NCBI GenBank assembly: GCA_041940305.1 | Contig: JBGTSJ010000003.1 | Location: 248,001 to 312,000, forward strand | Direction: 5' to 3' | Origin: JBGTSJ01 sp041940305 | Lineage (GTDB): Bacteria; Planctomycetota; Planctomycetia; Planctomycetales; Planctomycetaceae | DNA: 64,000 bases | Shown here: piece after piece, positions 59,852 through 64,000 of the stretch | Numbering within the stretch: the stretch's first letter is position 1 | How the letters are laid out: every line of letters begins with the position of its first letter | The notes under the pieces: generated by a model | Told to the model about the DNA's origin: nothing | Seen by the model: the letters and a program-made list of their open reading frames with translations, nothing else | Databases searched by the model: none | Made by a program: the position numbers and the translations under genes

Positions 59852-62800
59852 TCAGCGGACCGGAGGGTGTCGCGTGAGAAAGGTCCCCGCCAGCTGGGCC
59901 ATCCGGTCGACGAATTGAAAATAGCCTGCCTCGGCCTGCGGCGGGCTGTTGCCGCGCTGGCAAACTTCCAGAGCAACACCCAGCCCCGATGCCAACCGCC
60001 CGCCTCGGCCGATCACCAGCACCGTGCCGGGCAATGCCGAGTCCCCGTTGGTTGGATTGGCGATGGGAACCCGCATCATCCGGCACGCGGTTTCGCTGAT
60101 GATCCCCTCGCGCCAGGCCTCGTCAATCGGTACTGCTGACCATCCCGGCCACGAGCCGCCCGACGCCGACCACTCCGACAGGCATCGCCAATCGCCCGGC
60201 TTCGATCGCAACCAGAAGCGGCACGCATGCGCGGCCAGCGACTTCCCGGTGACCTCCAGAAGGACGTCGGCGAAGTGATCGAGCGAACTTCCCTCCTGCA
60301 CAAGCCGCTGGACCTGGCGGACATTCTCCATGATCTGCTGCCGCACCTGTTCCACCCGAGCCTGGGACGACGTCGGGCCGGAGCCGGGCGAGGGACGCGG
60401 CGACACGGGACTCGGCGGAGTGGGAGGGATGGCGCGAGGCTGCGCCGGTGCTGTGGGTGCATTGGACGTCTGCGTGACGCCTCGTGGTGGCGTGAATTCC
60501 GGATCGAACTGCGACAACCAGTCGACGCACGACCGGAGTGACGCGTGGTCCGGCGGGACCAGTTGACTTCGAATCTGAAGAGCCGCACGCATGGCGGTGC
60601 GGGCTTCCGGCAACCGGGATGCACGTTGCTCGGCCACCGCCAGGTTGAACTGGATCGACGCTCGGTGCAACTGGTTGTTGCGATCACCCGGGAAGTCGAT
60701 CTGCGCGGCCCGGCTCAGGTGCGCATGGGCGTCCTCATTGCGTCCCAGGTCCAGCTCGGCCACACCGAGTTCATTGAGGGCGAGGCCCACCAGGTTCGGC
60801 GCTGCGGCGGACGCTCCGTCGATCCGCTCCAGCAGGCGCAGTCCCGTCTCGCGGGCTTCCTCCCTCAGTCCAAGTCGTCGCTCGCAGGAAGCCTGTCGCT
60901 GCAGCGCCGTGAGAATCTCATTGTGGTCCTCCGGGAGGAATCGGCTGAAGGCGTCAACGCTCCGGACGGCCAGTTCGCGGGCTCGCTGCAGGTTCCCCGC
61001 CGCCTCTTCCACCATCGACATCAGGATGTAGTTCGTGCCGTACTGCCAGTGACCGTCGGGAAACACGCGCTCCAGCACGTTGAGCGCGAATTGAAAGTGC
61101 TCGCGTGCCGCATCCAGTTGTCCGAGGGCCAGCTCACACCGGCCTAACCCGGTGTAAGTGGTTGAGATGCGCGGGTGGTTCGCCGTGAGTACCTGCTGTT
61201 CGATGTCCAGCGCCCGCTGAAACAGGGGCAGCGCCTGCTGGGGACGGCCGAGATCCTGATCCAGCTGCGCCAGGTTAAAGCAGGTGTCGGCGACGTCGAG
61301 ATGCACGGGGCCCAGGGCCTCTTCCTGCAAGGCCAGCACCTGGACCAGATCGGCGCGAGATTGCTCGCGATGTCCTTCATCGCGAGCCAGCAGCGCCGCC
61401 TCGAGCAGCGAATTGTGGTCGTCCAACCCCTCCGCGTTCCCGCGCAGCGAGATAGACTGACGACGCGCCTCCGTGACCGCCTGGCGATTTCCCAGGTGCG
61501 ATTCGACCACCGCCAGACTGCTATAGAGTCCCGCCAGGGCTCGATCGTGCTCACGTCCAACCAGGTTGGTTGGCCACTCGGCAATGGCCTGCCGATACAG
61601 GTCGCGGGCTTCCCGCAGATTGCCGATTCGCGCGATGGCCGTCGCCAGCGAGCCCCGCGCCATCGCGACCTTGTGCAGATCACGTGGGGTCGCCGTCTCG
61701 AAGACATCGAGTGCCTTCGACAACAGCCGCCGGTCATCGCCGTAGCGTCCCGCGCGGCTCAGGACCCGGCTGGCCATGTAGCCAAGGTCCCCCGCATCCA
61801 CGTCCTCTTCAGCGAACAACTGCCAGGCGAAATCCCGCATGGGCTCGGCCTGCCACAGATCGTCGATCGCAGAGCGTTCTCCCAGAAGGCCGTCTCCCAG
61901 CTCGAACACGAGAGACACCAGCTCATTCATCAGCCGGTCGTGTGTTCGCCGGGCGCGCCGCGATCTTCGGACAATGAATACTGAGGCCAGCCAGTCGCGC
62001 AGGTTCCAGCGACGGGGATTCACCGGTTCGCTGCCAAAACGGCTGCGGACCACCTCCTGAACCACGCGATGCATTCGGGCGACCTGCGACGATTCCGCCC
62101 GGACGAGCAGCCGCAGCCCATCCAGGCGCCGCTCGATCCGCCGCCAGGGATCGGCGTGGCCGGGGGTGGGATTGGCGGCGGCTTCCGGAAACTCCTCTCC
62201 CACGACTCGCCGCAGCCAGCTCAGGGGAACGCGGTCCGGCGGCAAGAGCGATGCATACTCCAGAGCCAGCATTTCCGGAGGGGTTAAAGATGCCAGAGTC
62301 GGATCCAGCAGTGCCCCGACCTGCGTGGGCGCATGGCCGCTGGGCGTGGCCGCACCACTCGCGGCCGCATCATTCAGCGTGGCGATCCATTCGCCCCGAA
62401 TCCGCTGCTCGAGATACGCGACGTATCCGACCTCCGGGTTCTGCCACAGATACACGGCCACGACCTCGAGAAAGAGCGGATGCCCCCCCAGCGTCTGCAC
62501 GATCTCCCGCGCCGCGTGCCACTCCGCTTCGTTGCGGGGGGGACGGTGACGCTCCAGCAGCTGCAGCCCCTCGGCGAGCGGCAGCTCACCGAGCGTCACA
62601 CATGCGGCGCCGGGCAACCGGTCCGGTTCCAGTCGCGTCGTCACCAGAACATGCACCTGCGGACCGCCGGGCAGGAATGCAGCTCGGTTCTCCGCCGACA
62701 GGACGGAGGGATCGTCGACGTTGTCCAGCAGCAGCAGGCACCGCGGCCCCTGCTCGAACGCCAGCCGCACTCGCGCGAACGACGCCTCCACGTCCTCCCG

Positions 62801-63610
62801 TTCCTCGGGCGTCAACGCGATGTCCCGGTACGGCGCCAATTGCACGATTGCGCTGCGGAAGTCGGTCACGCCCGCCGCATTGATCAGGAAGCGGCCCCCG
62901 GGATAATCGGCTGCGAACGCGTGTGCGTACTCGAAGGCGAGAGCGCTCTTCCCCATGCCCCCCAGGCCCTGAACGGCCGCAATCGCCCCCAGCTGGCCGT
63001 GCAGCAGGCTCGCCTTCAGTTGCCGCAGTTCCTCCAGTCGGCCGACGAAGTTGCGGTTGTGTGCAGGCACCGTGGTCGGCGAAGCGTCGCCCCGCTCGGC
63101 GCGTTCCAGCCGGTCATTGATCTGCTGGTCGAGCAGCTCCAGCCGCGAGCGCACGTCGTTCCGCTGCAGTGCGGCCGGACCTTCCTCCCGCCACGACCGG
63201 ACATCCAGGTACTGCCGGCGACGCAGGTCCGCCGTCCAGCGATCCAGGGCGGCTGCGGCCGACGACTCGGTCAGTCCGGGCACCGTCGCAGTGTAAATCG
63301 GAGTGATCCCCTCGCCGGGCATCGCCCGTGCGAGTTCGTACTCCACGTAGTGCTCCCATTCCAGGCGGCAATACTCACTGGCAAAGTACGCCGGAGACAG
63401 GACCGCCAGCATCACGCGGGATTCGCTCAGTCCCCGCAGGATCCGGTGTTCCCAGTCGTCTCCGGTGCGGATCTCGTCACAATCGAAGAAGGTCTGCAGC
63501 GGGCGTGGCGTGAACCGGGCGTGCTCCTCCTGCAAAGCATTGACGAAGGCGGTGACCCACCCGTCGCGGTCGTCGACATGCGCGTAGCTGACGAAGAGGT
63601 CGTATGACAT
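59852..63610 (-). CDS. TIR-NB-ARC-TPR protein (bacterial NLR type)
   Basis: 1252 residues from ATG 63610. A TIR domain occupies about 1-145 (MSYDLFVSYAHVDDRDGW, VMLAVLSPAYFASEYCRLEWEHYV), with Glu84 at the position of the catalytic Glu of NAD-cleaving TIRs. An NB-ARC/STAND ATPase follows at about 188-525: P-loop GLGGMGKS at 215-222, Walker B LLLLDN with Asp296, VTTR at 323-326, GGHP, and MHR at 513-515 in the MHD position. About 600-1080 holds tetratricopeptide repeats of the long kinesin-light-chain type. The Pro-rich linker leads to a C-terminal domain (about 1110-1252) with a GAF-like look. Such proteins are bacterial immune sensors in several systems; its role here is inferred. It is divergent from a redoxin gene. 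Confidence 0.85.
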   Translation of the reverse strand: MSYDLFVSYAHVDDRDGWVTAFVNALQEEHARFTPRPLQTFFDCDEIRTGDDWEHRILRGLSESRVMLAVLSPAYFASEYCRLEWEHYVEYELARAMPGEGITPIYTATVPGLTESSAAAALDRWTADLRRRQYLDVRSWREEGPAALQRNDVRSRLELLDQQINDRLERAERGDASPTTVPAHNRNFVGRLEELRQLKASLLHGQLGAIAAVQGLGGMGKSALAFEYAHAFAADYPGGRFLINAAGVTDFRSAIVQLAPYRDIALTPEEREDVEASFARVRLAFEQGPRCLLLLDNVDDPSVLSAENRAAFLPGGPQVHVLVTTRLEPDRLPGAACVTLGELPLAEGLQLLERHRPPRNEAEWHAAREIVQTLGGHPLFLEVVAVYLWQNPEVGYVAYLEQRIRGEWIATLNDAAASGAATPSGHAPTQVGALLDPTLASLTPPEMLALEYASLLPPDRVPLSWLRRVVGEEFPEAAANPTPGHADPWRRIERRLDGLRLLVRAESSQVARMHRVVQEVVRSRFGSEPVNPRRWNLRDWLASVFIVRRSRRARRTHDRLMNELVSLVFELGDGLLGERSAIDDLWQAEPMRDFAWQLFAEEDVDAGDLGYMASRVLSRAGRYGDDRRLLSKALDVFETATPRDLHKVAMARGSLATAIARIGNLREARDLYRQAIAEWPTNLVGREHDRALAGLYSSLAVVESHLGNRQAVTEARRQSISLRGNAEGLDDHNSLLEAALLARDEGHREQSRADLVQVLALQEEALGPVHLDVADTCFNLAQLDQDLGRPQQALPLFQRALDIEQQVLTANHPRISTTYTGLGRCELALGQLDAAREHFQFALNVLERVFPDGHWQYGTNYILMSMVEEAAGNLQRARELAVRSVDAFSRFLPEDHNEILTALQRQASCERRLGLREEARETGLRLLERIDGASAAAPNLVGLALNELGVAELDLGRNEDAHAHLSRAAQIDFPGDRNNQLHRASIQFNLAVAEQRASRLPEARTAMRAALQIRSQLVPPDHASLRSCVDWLSQFDPEFTPPRGVTQTSNAPTAPAQPRAIPPTPPSPVSPRPSPGSGPTSSQARVEQVRQQIMENVRQVQRLVQEGSSLDHFADVLLEVTGKSLAAHACRFWLRSKPGDWRCLSEWSASGGSWPGWSAVPIDEAWREGIISETACRMMRVPIANPTNGDSALPGTVLVIGRGGRLASGLGVALEVCQRGNSPPQAEAGYFQFVDRMAQLAGTFLTRHPPVR

Positions 63611-63735
63611 CGATGGCCGCGCCCGCCCGCGTCCTCCTGTGAAACCGAATCCGGTCAAGCCGGCCGCTCTGGTTGCATCGCTGACTGAGAGCGCAAATGA
63701 TGCCAACATCCGCCCCAACCTGCACGTGAACGACA

Positions 63736-64000
63736 ATGGCGCGCATCGCCAGGTTTCGACGAATCCTGATTCTGCCGATCGCTGCCGCCGTGATTGCCGG
63801 GCTGACGGTATACCGACTGCAGCGGGAGCCCTCGCTGCCGGGCGGCGCTGTGCAGACGGCTCCGACACCGAGGCGATTGGCGCCCCGATTCGAGTTGTTC
63901 GACCAGCAGGGACAGCTCGTCAAGTTCGAGCGCTACCTGGGCAGGACGCGGCTGATCGTCGTGTTCTTTGACGCCGAGCAGGGCGCCGATGCGGATCCGC
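63736..64000 (+). CDS. Redoxin/thioredoxin-like membrane-anchored protein (partial)
   Basis: The first 88 residues of a gene that runs off the window. It begins MARIARFRRILILPIAAAVIAG, an N-terminal signal or anchor helix, then APRFELFDQQGQLVKFERYLGRTRLIVVFFDAEQGADADP, which matches the beginning of an AhpC/TSA or redoxin fold (peroxide reduction or thiol exchange outside the membrane). The catalytic cysteines would lie beyond position 64000. The ATG at 63736 has no clear ribosome-binding site. It is divergent from the TIR-NLR gene, 125 bases apart, so they share an upstream region. Confidence 0.65.
   Translation, partial: MARIARFRRILILPIAAAVIAGLTVYRLQREPSLPGGAVQTAPTPRRLAPRFELFDQQGQLVKFERYLGRTRLIVVFFDAEQGADADP

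Noticed and set aside
63477..63923. A 148-codon leftward ORF over the TIR-NLR start and the redoxin gene
   Set aside because: Cys/Arg-rich shadow overlapping two better-supported genes on both sides.

Overview
The window is high-GC chromosomal DNA from a planctomycete, most likely of the Planctomycetaceae/Planctomycetia type. This rests on family content: a DUF1549/DUF1553 cytochrome-like protein (PSD1 type), a DUF1501 Tat-exported protein, a DUF1559-like protein, an ECF sigma factor next to a membrane-anchored Ser/Thr kinase, a protein with about ten EF-hands, and the C1-transfer gene fhcA. There is no rRNA, CRISPR array, prophage or recognisable transposase.

Layout. 0-5.3 kb: leucyl aminopeptidase, a GNAT/RfbD pair, then a leftward group dnaJ-like > small membrane protein > rnpA > yidD. 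5.7-10.1 kb: a kinase-like protein lacking catalytic motifs, translationally coupled to panC, then lgt. A tRNA-Leu(CAG) with its own promoter and terminator follows. 10.3-15.7 kb: SDR, a probable small insertion, fhcA without fhcBCD, and a PSD1 protein. 16-22.5 kb: CDF metal exporter, kinase plus ECF sigma pair, and a large sigma-like protein with a membrane/TPR partner. 22.9-30.9 kb: di-heme cytochrome c peroxidase-like protein, egtB-egtD (ergothioneine), a haloalkane-dehalogenase-like hydrolase and threonine synthase.

31.2-36.5 kb is a four-gene Mn/Zn-type ABC importer in which BOTH permeases carry a complete DtxR/MntR-like domain at the C-terminus. 36.6-43.4 kb: exported protein, AmpG-like MFS, GNAT-nitrilase fusion, ArsR regulator between two direct copies of a palindromic repeat, and ribonuclease Y behind an unusually long non-coding stretch. 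43.4-58.5 kb is richer in exported and membrane proteins: EF-hand protein, sialidase coupled to an SGNH hydrolase, a ceramidase-like protein, DUF1501, PDZ protein, sterol-desaturase family protein, two tiny overlapping membrane ORFs and a zinc-ribbon/DUF1559-like hybrid. 58.6-64 kb: isocitrate dehydrogenase family enzyme, a 1252-residue TIR-NB-ARC-TPR protein (bacterial NLR type), and the start of a divergent redoxin gene cut by the window end.

The most notable items are the TIR-NLR, the paired permease-metalloregulator fusions, a family of six intergenic palindromes whose stems show compensatory changes, and a 238-bp insert bounded by a 12-bp direct repeat that splits a palindrome. All calls were made by reading the sequence; no database search was run.
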